This document shows, in pieces, positions 8,977 through 16,562 of a stretch of DNA of 64,000 nt (position 1 is its first letter; each line of letters begins with the position of its first letter). This DNA comes from CBDFKS01 sp965248905 (GTDB taxonomy: Bacteria; Chloroflexota; Dehalococcoidia; Lucifugimonadales; JAGWBF01), in the NCBI GenBank assembly GCA_965248905.1, contig CBDFKS010000006.1:186001-250000 (forward strand). The letters run 5' to 3'. A program made the position numbers and the translations under genes. The notes under the pieces are model-generated. The model did no database searches. It had not been told where the DNA came from and saw only the letters and a program-made list of their open reading frames with translations.

Positions 8977-9322
8977 ACCGATCGAGACTCGGCAGATAAC
9001 CGCTAGATGATGAGGATGTCATCCTGAGCCGCGTGTTATGACGACAAGGAAACTGGACAGGTTTTTCGTGTTTGTGAGCCACGCGTCAAAGGACAACGGA
9101 TTAGCATTACGGGTTGCAGAGATAATGGATTCCATAGGTCTAAGGGCTTTCGTGTATGAGAAATACCGTGTGGGCGGCCAGAATCGATTTGAAGTCATCA
9201 GAGACAGGATCACAGAATGTCCGTACTTTGTACTTCTGTTAACTAAGAATGCACGCAGCTCACAACGGGTTAACCAGGAAATTGGTTTTGCGGCCGCGAT
9301 GAAAAAGCAGATTATCCCTCTA

Positions 9323-10542
9323 GTACTCAGTCAACCTAATTGTTGGCAGGATAGAGATGGTGAAGCTTGACTCGGGCGTCCACAGTGGAGAATCTCCAGT
9401 CAATGGTTGCTCCGGCTTGGTTTCGTTCTGCCTCCAGGGCCGCGATCTCGCCACTCAAAGTCTCTTCATCGGCAATACGCCGGCGCAGGACTCGCCTGGC
9501 CAAGACACTGAACTCGATCTCTGCCATGTTGAGCCAACTACCGTGCTTGGGAGTGTAGTGAAACTCCAAGCGTTTGCGTATTCGCCTAGCCTCCTTGGGC
9601 TCGAAGGTTTCGTAGAGGGAAGCTGGTTTGTGGGTGTTGAGGTTGTCCAGCACCACCCGGATCTTCTCGGACGCTGGGTAAGCTTCATCGGCCAGCCACC
9701 GCATCTGCTTAGCGAAGTCCACCATGGTACGACGTTCGGTCACTGCCACATGCCTCCAGCCCGCCAGGGGCTCGCACAGCATGAACAGGTTTCGGGTGCC
9801 ATTGCGCTGGTACTCGTAATCGTATCGCTCCCGTCGTGCCGGCTTGGGCGGGATCGGAGACCTCTTTTCCGCCAGCAACTGCTTGGAGGTCTCGTCGAAA
9901 CAGACCACCGGGCGCTCTGGGTCATAGGGTTCCGCGTAAAGGTCCAGCACATCCTCCATACACGCCACAAACTCGGCGCTCACCTGGGGAATACACCACT
10001 CCTTCTTCTGCCACGGCTTGAGACTGTTTTTTTCAACCGCTTGCGAATTCCCTCGTGGGACATGGAGGGCGCCAGCCCCAACTCCACCACCTTGTTTGCC
10101 AGGAGCCGCAGGGTCCAGTGGTCATGGCCTGGGGGGGCCTCGCTGCACGCCAGGGCAATCAGGTGCGCTTCCCCCCGCTCATCCAGTTTGGTCGGATGTC
10201 CTGGCCGAGGATCTTCCTCCAAGGCCCGCTTCAGTCCTCCCTCCAGGTACCGCCGCTTGGTACGGCACACCGTACCCGCAGACGTGTCCAGCGCCTCCAC
10301 GATGCGCATCACCCCCCAGCCCGTATCTGCCTTTAGCAGAATACGGGCCCGGGCAACCTTTCGCGCTGGGCTCTTTCCCCCGCGAATCAGTCGTTCCAAC
10401 TGGTCTCGTTCTTCCCTTTCCAACCGGACCACATACCGTTCTCGTCCCATGGCTGCCACCCTCCTACGTCAACACTCCTAAAAAAGGGTAGCAACCTTAG
10501 ACGTTTTCTTAAACAATTACCAAAACCGAGTTGACTGAGTAC
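9323..10542 (-). mobile_element. IS630-family insertion sequence, complete
   Basis: Both ends carry the inverted sequence GTACTCAGTCAAC. The left end is at 9323-9335 and its inverted copy at 10530-10542. Each end is flanked by TA (9321-9322 and 10543-10544) within a target that read C-TA-G, matching the CTAG preference and TA duplication known for IS630. The element is 1220 bp, inserted in the TIR gene, with the transposase on the minus strand. Confidence 0.93.
9336..10459 (-). CDS. IS630-family transposase, two frames joined by -1 frameshift
   Basis: The first frame (10459 down to 9980) encodes the N-terminal helix-turn-helix part (GRERYVVRLEREERDQLERL, then a homeodomain-like region). The second (9983 down to 9336) encodes the DDE catalytic part: Asp in VVCFDETSKQLL, Asp in VVLDNLNTHKP and Glu in SWLNMAEIEFSVLARR. 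A run of seven A residues on the coding strand (10027-10033) sits where a -1 shift would join the two into a protein with RLKKNSLKPWQKKEW. Programmed -1 frameshifting at A7 is a known way of making transposase, so the element may be active. Confidence 0.88.
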
Positions 10543-10869
10543 TAGTCGAAGTAACGTCGATTCGAGGACGCCGTATTCCGTACTTCGGATTTGCCGAACT
10601 AAATGACCCTTTGGACTTGGCTCCAGGCCAACCCCAGGATGGCATTGGAGAGCTTCTGCGCACGCTGATGGAGTACGCCAAAGATGACAATCGTTGGACT
10701 AACCAGATAAGATTAGCTTGCAAGTGTGGATGGAGAGGCAGAAAAGGAATAAGAAGTCTGAATCAGTGGGAATGGGATTGTCCAGATTGTCAGCGCAAGA
10801 TTTCGGTCTCATCCGTCACGTTCGAGCCGGCACCACAGGAGCCTTAGCAAAAGACTCAGGAGGCCTCTC

Positions 10870-11286
10870 ATGGAGACACTGTCGATCGGGGAAGTCGAAA
10901 AAGACCTAAGGCGCGGCCTTAGGGTAAAAGTCGACCATGTGATCTTTCGGGACTATAAGTGGCAACCCCACCTTGAGGTAAAGATTAGTATTGAGTCTCT
11001 ACGAAAGCAGCCTGTGCGGGTCTCGTCCGCAGATCTCGCCCTATGGTACAACCAACAGGAGGTAGGGCCTATTCCACCTCTGACGCGACCTTACGAAATT
11101 ACCGAGCCAGATGAGCCAGTAGAAATTCGGATGAGGAAGGAACTTTATCCCACACTTGCTGAGGAGTTGCGTAACAAACCCCAGAATGAAGGTCACTTTC
11201 AGATCAGGGGCATGATCATCGTAGAGTCACCGTATCACTTGGGGTTCATAGAATTTCCGGTTGACATAACTTACTCAGCCAAGTAA
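10870..11286 (+). CDS. Hypothetical protein next to the TIR gene
   Basis: A 138-residue protein I do not recognise. It has no signal peptide, no membrane segment and no cysteine. After a short N-terminal helix (LSIGEVEKDLRRGLRV), alternating hydrophobic residues (HLEVKISIESL, VEIRMRK, HFQIRGMIIVES, GFIEFPVDITY) suggest a beta-sandwich. It starts 22 bases after the TIR stop with AGGAGGCCTC upstream of the ATG, so the two were probably cotranscribed. It could be a partner or regulator of the TIR protein. That is inferred from position only. Confidence 0.7.
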   Translation: METLSIGEVEKDLRRGLRVKVDHVIFRDYKWQPHLEVKISIESLRKQPVRVSSADLALWYNQQEVGPIPPLTRPYEITEPDEPVEIRMRKELYPTLAEELRNKPQNEGHFQIRGMIIVESPYHLGFIEFPVDITYSAK

Positions 11287-11308
11287 CGTGCTTTAGGGCA
11301 ATATTGCC

Positions 11309-11566
11309 ATGACAGAAAACCTAGAAATCGTAGAAAATCTGGACAACCTCTCCTTTGAAGAGGCCTTCAAGCGTCTGGATGATACCATGCAGGCCTTGGA
11401 GTCAGGTGGCCTTACTCTGGAGAAGGCGACGAGCCTCTACGAGGAGGGTATGCGCCTGGTCCAGCTCTGTAACCAGCTTCTCACCAGTGCGGAGCTGAAG
11501 GTGACCCAGCTCAAGGACGCCTATGCAGGCTATCAACCTCCAAGTCCTCTAGAGGAAGACGAATAG
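11309..11566 (+). CDS. xseB: Exodeoxyribonuclease VII small subunit
   Basis: An 85-residue helical subunit that binds the coiled-coil part of XseA. The family core is obvious: LSFEEAFKRLDDTMQALESG, LTLEKATSLYEEGMRL and CNQLLTSAELKV, with a short acidic tail. In most genomes xseB directly follows xseA; here the TIR-gene island separates them. The PHP gene follows after four bases. Confidence 0.95.
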   Translation: MTENLEIVENLDNLSFEEAFKRLDDTMQALESGGLTLEKATSLYEEGMRLVQLCNQLLTSAELKVTQLKDAYAGYQPPSPLEEDE

Positions 11567-11570
11567 AGTA

Positions 11571-12218
11571 TTGAAGGTAGACCTGCACATGCACACCCAC
11601 TTCTCCCATGATTCCGGTGCGCCATCAAAGTCTATCGTGGAAAGGTGCATTAAAACCGGGCTGAATTGTATTGCCGTTACCGATCACAATAATATCAAGG
11701 GCGCCCTGGAAGTCCGCAACATGGCCCCATTTCAGGTGATCATTGGGGAAGAGGTAAAGAGCTCGGAAGGGGATATTATTGGGCTTTTCCTGGAGGAGGC
11801 GGTGCCAAAAGGCCTGTCTCCCCTGGATACGGTAGAGGCCATCAAGGTGCAGGGAGGTCTCGTGATGGTGCCTCATCCCTTCGACCGACTGCGGCCATCG
11901 GCGTTAAAATACGAGGCCTTGAAGGAGATTCTGCCCCAAGTGGATATCATGGAGGCCTTCAATGCCCACAACCTCCTCATGCGAGACAATGAAAGGGCCA
12001 GAAATTTTACCACCGACCACAACCTGGTGGCGTCGGCCGTCAGCGATTCCCATACCCCTTTAGAGCTCGGTCGCACCTACATGGAGGTCCCTGAGTTCGA
12101 TGGCACGCCCCAAGGTTTTAAAGATGCGCTGTCGAAGGCCAGACTCGTCACCCGGCGTGCCAACCGGATACTGCGATTGACCACGGTCTACATTAAGATG
12201 ATTAGGCTGTTTCGCTGA
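11571..12218 (+). CDS. PHP-domain metal-dependent phosphoesterase
   Basis: Polymerase-and-histidinol-phosphatase fold, 215 residues. Metal-binding motifs: HMHTHFSHDSG at the N-terminus, AVTDHNNIKG, a mid-protein Glu in VIIGEEVKSSEGDI, PHPFDRLR and a C-terminal SDSHTPLELG. Relatives include nucleotide or phosphoester hydrolases such as YciV/RnmAM; the substrate here is unknown. The start codon is TTG, four bases after xseB. Confidence 0.88.
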   Translation: MKVDLHMHTHFSHDSGAPSKSIVERCIKTGLNCIAVTDHNNIKGALEVRNMAPFQVIIGEEVKSSEGDIIGLFLEEAVPKGLSPLDTVEAIKVQGGLVMVPHPFDRLRPSALKYEALKEILPQVDIMEAFNAHNLLMRDNERARNFTTDHNLVASAVSDSHTPLELGRTYMEVPEFDGTPQGFKDALSKARLVTRRANRILRLTTVYIKMIRLFR

Positions 12219-12220
12219 CC

Positions 12221-13018
12221 ATGCTTAACGTTGGATGGTTTTCCACGGGCAGAGGTGAGGGGTCCTTGGGTCTCCTTCGGTTTATCCAGGAGCGGATTTT
12301 AAGGGGAGAACTGGACGCTGGTATTCGATTCGTGTTCAGCAATCGGGAGCAAGGAGAAGGCGAGGGGAGTGACCGCTTTTTTCAGCAGGCCCATGACTAC
12401 GGACTGCCACTGGTGAATTTCTCGTCTCAGAAATTTCGCAAGTCCGTGGGTGGTCCGCTCGCCGATCATCGGCTTGAGTATGACAGAGAGGTGATGGCTC
12501 GGACCCAGGAGTTTGAGCCCGATGTGTGCGTGTTGGCTGGATACATGCTTATAGTCGGAGCCGAGGCCTGTAAACGTTACACGATGCTAAATCTCCACCC
12601 AGCTTTGCCAACCGGTCCTATTGGGACATGGCAGGAGGTCATCTGGAGCTTGATAGAGTCCAAAGCCGACAGCACCGGCGCGATGGTTCATATGGTTACC
12701 GAGGATGTGGATAGGGGTCCGGTGGTGGCCTATTTCAGCCTTCCCATCTTGGGAGGAGTCTTTGATAATGAGTGGGAGAGAATAGAAATGCAATCGGCAT
12801 CGGAGCTAAAGGCTACATTTGGCGAGGACCTGCCCCTGTTTCAGCTTATTAGACAGCAAGAGTATAAACGAGAGCCTTACTTGTTGGCGGCTACTTTAAA
12901 CTCGCTGGCTCAGGGATTGCTGAAGGTCGAGGCGGGGAAGGTACTTGGACCGAATGGTGAGGCGTTAGCAGGGCTCTGTTTGACCGAAGAGATCGAGAGT
13001 GCGATGGCTTCCGATTAG
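12221..13018 (+). CDS. Formyltransferase-family protein (PurN-like)
   Basis: A 265-residue protein with the formyl-transferase fold. The catalytic region shows LNLHPALPTGPIGTW (His of the N/H/D set) and VTEDVDRGPVV (Asp). It differs from housekeeping PurN: the N-terminus is unusual (MLNVGWFSTGRGEGSLGLL), the catalytic region carries extra residues, and a C-terminal extension of about 70 residues is present. I therefore call the family and not GAR transformylase. It starts 3 bases after the PHP gene. Its stop overlaps the stop of convergent clpX by four bases. Confidence 0.8.
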   Translation: MLNVGWFSTGRGEGSLGLLRFIQERILRGELDAGIRFVFSNREQGEGEGSDRFFQQAHDYGLPLVNFSSQKFRKSVGGPLADHRLEYDREVMARTQEFEPDVCVLAGYMLIVGAEACKRYTMLNLHPALPTGPIGTWQEVIWSLIESKADSTGAMVHMVTEDVDRGPVVAYFSLPILGGVFDNEWERIEMQSASELKATFGEDLPLFQLIRQQEYKREPYLLAATLNSLAQGLLKVEAGKVLGPNGEALAGLCLTEEIESAMASD

Positions 13019-14331
13019 GCCGAGCGTTTGACCTCAATAGGAGGTTCCATTCGTTGGCCGGAGGCTTCCAGAAGGACGGGAAGCCTTTTCTCCCTTATGG
13101 TGTCACCGTCGACTATACATCGCTCCACTCCCTTCAGCGAGGGGAGCTCGTACATCACGTCCAGCAAAGTTTCTTCGATGATGCTCCTCAGTCCTCTCGC
13201 CCCGGTATTGCGTTTGATCGCCTCGGCGGCTGCAACCTCAAGGGCTTTGGGAGTAAAGACTAGCTCCACGTTATCCATGCTGAAGAGTTGCTGGTATTGC
13301 CGTATTATGGCGTTCTTCGGCTCGGTAAGCACCCTTATCAGAGCCGGTTCGTCAAGAGAGTCCAGGTGAGCCGCCACAGGCAGACGTCCTACCAACTCCG
13401 GGATAAAGCCGTACTCAAGTAGGTCATCCGGAATAAGGTGTGGAAGTACGCTGCCTTCTTTGTTTCCGTTACCATTAGCTCCATATGGTGACCAAGAAGA
13501 GTTGGATTTGAAACCGATCTTCGAGCCGTTACGGGCGATGCGCTGTTCTATGGTGGTCTCAAGCCCGTCAAAAGCCCCACCGCATATGAAGAGTATTCCG
13601 TGAGTTTTTATCTGTAGAAATTCTTGATAAGGGTGTTTGCGGCCGCCCTGGGGAGGCACATTCGCCACGCATCCTTCCACGATCTTGAGCAGCTCCTGCT
13701 GAACACCTTCACCGGACACGTCCCTGGTTATCGAGCGATTGGGGCCCTCTTTCTTGGCTATCTTATCTATCTCGTCTATATAAATAATGCCCTGTTCCGC
13801 CTTGCCAATGTCCCAGTCGGCCGTTTGGATCAGCCTTAGCAGGATGTTCTCGACATCCTCTCCCACATAGCCGGACTCGGTCAGAGATGTGGCATTGGCA
13901 ATGGCAAATGGCATGTCCAGTATTTTGGCGAGGGTTTGAGCGAGGAGGGTCTTTCCACAGCCGGTGGGGCCCATCAGAAGGATGTTGGTTTTCTGGATCT
14001 CTACGTCCGAGTCGTGGTTGCCGTTCCAGATACGCTTGTAATGATTGTAAACCGCGACGCTCAGTATCTTCTTAGCTTTTTCCTGCCCAACTACGTAGCT
14101 ATCCAGGGCCTCATAAATCTCCTTGGGAATCGGGAGCCTGCGCTGCTTGGTCCCGGGTATTTTGGGGGGATCTGCACTGTTATTCTGGTCTATGACCTGT
14201 TTGCAGGCCCTTATACACTCGTAACAGATGAATACTCTGCCTGGGCCCGCAACGAGTCGGTTGGACCCGCTCTCTCCTTTTCTACAAAAAGAGCATTGGT
14301 AAGCCTTGGTGCTACCCCTAGTATTGGGCAC
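13015..14331 (-). CDS. clpX: ATP-dependent Clp protease ATP-binding subunit ClpX
   Basis: AAA+ unfoldase that feeds tagged proteins to ClpP. An N-terminal zinc-binding domain (CSFCRKGESG ... FICYECIRAC) is followed by Walker A (LLMGPTGCGKTLLAQTLA), the pore loop GYVGEDVE, Walker B (GIIYIDEIDKIA) and the C-terminal D2 lid ending around NTGARGLRSIIEETLLDVMYE. Length 438 residues. The start is GTG with GGAGAGG close upstream. It follows clpP by 12 bases in the tig-clpP-clpX operon, the standard bacterial order. A Ser/Asn/Gly-rich insert near residue 280 (SNSSWSPYGANGNGNK) is longer than usual. Confidence 0.97.
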   Translation of the reverse strand: MPNTRGSTKAYQCSFCRKGESGSNRLVAGPGRVFICYECIRACKQVIDQNNSADPPKIPGTKQRRLPIPKEIYEALDSYVVGQEKAKKILSVAVYNHYKRIWNGNHDSDVEIQKTNILLMGPTGCGKTLLAQTLAKILDMPFAIANATSLTESGYVGEDVENILLRLIQTADWDIGKAEQGIIYIDEIDKIAKKEGPNRSITRDVSGEGVQQELLKIVEGCVANVPPQGGRKHPYQEFLQIKTHGILFICGGAFDGLETTIEQRIARNGSKIGFKSNSSWSPYGANGNGNKEGSVLPHLIPDDLLEYGFIPELVGRLPVAAHLDSLDEPALIRVLTEPKNAIIRQYQQLFSMDNVELVFTPKALEVAAAEAIKRNTGARGLRSIIEETLLDVMYELPSLKGVERCIVDGDTIREKRLPVLLEASGQRMEPPIEVKRSA

Positions 14332-14343
14332 GGCGCCTCTCCA

Positions 14344-15003
14344 CTAAGATGTGGTTTTCTCTTCCTCTGTCGTGGAAGCTTCTGAGTTGTTATTGTTATT
14401 TTGGCTCTGGGAACCTAGTAGTACTTCGTCCACGAGACCATATTCCAAGGCCTGATCCGCAGGGAGGTAATAGTCTCTGTCGGTATCTCGTGATATCTTT
14501 TCGTAGGTCTGGCCGGTGTGTTTGGAAAGTACCTGCCGAATCTTGTCCTGCATCCTAATTATCTCACGAGCGGCTATCTCTATGTCACTGGCCTGGCCCT
14601 GGGCGCCCCCCATGGGCTGGTGCATATGTATGGTGGAGTTGGGCAAAGCGAATCTCTTTCCTTTCTCTCCACCGCTTAACAACACGGTGGCCATACTGGC
14701 GGCCATACCCACGCAGATGGTAGATACCTGGGGTTTTATTAGCTGCATAGTATCATAGATGGCCAACCCTGAGCTGATTATTCCGCCCGGACTATTGATG
14801 TAGAGGCTAATGTCTTGCTCCGGGTCCTCTCGCTCCAAGTATAGAAGCTGGGCTATGATAACGTTGGCAACATGATCGCTTATGGGGGTGCCCAAAAACA
14901 CGATCCTCTCTCTAAGCAGGAGGGAGTAAATGTCGAAGGCCCTCTCTCCCCGGGGACCGGTCTCTATCACCATGGGTATGATATCACGGGGGTTAATCGT
15001 CAC
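14344..15003 (-). CDS. clpP: ATP-dependent Clp protease proteolytic subunit
   Basis: Serine protease that forms tetradecamers with ClpX. Catalytic Ser in CVGMAASMATVLL, His in STIHMHQPMGG and Asp in SRDTDRDYYLPA. I choose the GTG start (VTINPRDIIPMVIE) because GAGGAGG lies 8-9 bases upstream. A longer frame starting at 15033 and an ATG at 14973 lack such a site. With this start the gene overlaps the tig stop by 11 bases. The C-terminus has an Asn-rich tail (SQSQNNNNNSEAS) of unknown use. Confidence 0.95.
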   Translation of the reverse strand: MTINPRDIIPMVIETGPRGERAFDIYSLLLRERIVFLGTPISDHVANVIIAQLLYLEREDPEQDISLYINSPGGIISSGLAIYDTMQLIKPQVSTICVGMAASMATVLLSGGEKGKRFALPNSTIHMHQPMGGAQGQASDIEIAAREIIRMQDKIRQVLSKHTGQTYEKISRDTDRDYYLPADQALEYGLVDEVLLGSQSQNNNNNSEASTTEEEKTTS

Positions 15004-16459
15004 TGGGATTCCCTCCTCTGTCCTTGGGCTCATCAGAAGTTATATTTTCGGCAGTAACTGGGGTCACCTCTTGGTCTGACTCATCTTCGGAAGGCTCCGC
15101 GTCAGATGTGGCAACGCTCATAGTGTCTTCGGACGCCTCTTCGGTTTCCGTGTCTTCAGTATCGACGTCATCCGCGACCGCTTCACCACTGACTATCTCG
15201 GCGAGCCGCTCAAGAACTCTCCTATTCATAATAGCAGAGCTCAAGGAGGTTCGCGCGTTTTCGGACGATAAGGCCTGCTGCATGGCCTCTTTAGAGTCGC
15301 TGGAGCGCGAGCTAATTTTCTCTATTTCTGCGTCTATATCTTCGGAGGCGACCTCAATACCCTCATCTTTGGCCAGCTTACGTAAAACCAAGAAGCGAGT
15401 AAGACGTTCTATGGCAGCGGGTCTCAGCTCATCCTGTAGCTCTTCCTGGGTTTTGCCCGCGTCCCGCAGGTAGGCATCCATGTCTATCCGGCGGCCTTGA
15501 CGGTCCTGGAACCTTTCGTCTAGCAGGTGGTCGATTTCTCTCTTGACGGTGAGATCGGACAGCTCTATGGAAACGCCCTTTAACACCTCTTCCAGGCTCT
15601 TGCTCTGAAAAGCCTGTTGGGTTGCTTTTTTAGTCTGCTCAATAAGGTCTTCTTGAATGCTGATTTTCAGGGCTTCGAAGTTCTCGTAGCCGTTGCCTAC
15701 CCCCTTGGCGAACTCGTCATCCAACTCCATCAGGTTTTTCTCTTTGATCTCTAGGACCTTTACGTTAAAGCGGCACTCTTTGCCGGCGATACTTTTGTCG
15801 GGGGTGTCTTCGGGTACTGTAATGGTAAACTCTTTGGCTTCGTTCTTATCCATTCCTTCCAGATACACGGAGAAGCCTGGGAAGGGCGCCAGATTATCCT
15901 GGTCGGGGATAAACTCAACCCCTTTGTCGTCAGCCACCTTTTTGCCCTCGATGGACCCCTCCACGTTCAAGGTTATCATGTCTCCGAACTTCACCGGCCT
16001 TTCCGCCGGCTCCCACGGCGCGGAATCGTAGCGGATCTGCTCAATAACACGATCGACCTGCTCATCCGTTACCTCGGCCTCTTCGGGCTCTAATCTTAGA
16101 GTTCGGAAGTCGCCCAGGTCTACGATAGGCTCAAGGGGCACTGTGGCTTTGAAAGAAGGGGGATCTATCTCCAGAAGCTCTGCGTCAGGTTCACCGAAGG
16201 TCTCCAGCTCCTGTTCTTTGATGGCCTTGTCCAGGGCATCCTGAACCATGGCATCGATACTTTCCTGGATCAGCGCTTGCCTGCCAACGTAGTTTTCCAC
16301 GATGTATCTTGGCGCCTTGCCCGGTCGGAACCCGGGAATCTGCACCCTGTTCGATACTCGTTTATAGGACCTGTCTAGGAATGGCTCGATGTCGGCAGGT
16401 TCGAGCTCTACATTCAGTACGACCTCTCTTGGGGAGGTCTCTTCGCTGGAAACTTTCAA
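14993..16459 (-). CDS. tig: Trigger factor
   Basis: Ribosome-associated chaperone with peptidyl-prolyl isomerase activity. The ribosome-binding signature is seen as VQIPGFRPGKAPRYIVE near residue 40. The FKBP-like domain (KFGDMITLNVEGSIEGKKV...) and the helical C-domain follow. The last 60 residues are a long, very acidic Asp/Glu/Thr/Ser-rich tail not found in E. coli Tig. The start is TTG with GGAGAGAGG just upstream. The reading frame stays open 33 codons further up, but that stretch lacks family similarity. First gene of the tig-clpP-clpX operon. Confidence 0.94.
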   Translation of the reverse strand: MKVSSEETSPREVVLNVELEPADIEPFLDRSYKRVSNRVQIPGFRPGKAPRYIVENYVGRQALIQESIDAMVQDALDKAIKEQELETFGEPDAELLEIDPPSFKATVPLEPIVDLGDFRTLRLEPEEAEVTDEQVDRVIEQIRYDSAPWEPAERPVKFGDMITLNVEGSIEGKKVADDKGVEFIPDQDNLAPFPGFSVYLEGMDKNEAKEFTITVPEDTPDKSIAGKECRFNVKVLEIKEKNLMELDDEFAKGVGNGYENFEALKISIQEDLIEQTKKATQQAFQSKSLEEVLKGVSIELSDLTVKREIDHLLDERFQDRQGRRIDMDAYLRDAGKTQEELQDELRPAAIERLTRFLVLRKLAKDEGIEVASEDIDAEIEKISSRSSDSKEAMQQALSSENARTSLSSAIMNRRVLERLAEIVSGEAVADDVDTEDTETEEASEDTMSVATSDAEPSEDESDQEVTPVTAENITSDEPKDRGGNPSDD

Positions 16460-16562
16460 GCGCCTCTCTCCGGTAGAAGTGGAACAATCGAAATTATACC
16501 ATACCGCGTAGCTTGTGAAAAGATTCTCTAGCCTGGAGTTGATCGATGGCACCTCCAACTAG

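Larger units (their letters stand above)
9038..10847 (+). pseudogene. TIR-domain protein gene interrupted by IS630
   Basis: The 5' part (9038-9322) encodes a TIR domain: FVFVSHASKDNGLALRVAE, a central FEVIRDRITECPYFVLLLT and SSQRVNQEIGFAAAM. The Glu in the last motif is at the usual place of the NADase catalytic glutamate. The insertion duplicated TA. Joining 9322 to 10545 restores one continuous frame (IIPL|VEVTSIRGRRIPYF...) ending at 10847, 195 residues in all. The 3' part carries two cysteine pairs, CKC and CPDC, suggesting a small zinc-binding module. Bacterial TIR proteins are often NAD-consuming defence effectors; that role here is inferred. The gene is probably inactive as it stands. 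Confidence 0.85.

Noticed and set aside
9357..10481. 374-residue plus-strand frame
   Set aside because: It is the antisense shadow of the IS630 transposase, which has a complete DDE set.
9038..11286. Thoeris defence system
   Set aside because: The neighbour of the TIR gene is not a ThsA-like protein (no SIR2 or SLOG features, only 138 residues), so I do not assign the locus to Thoeris.
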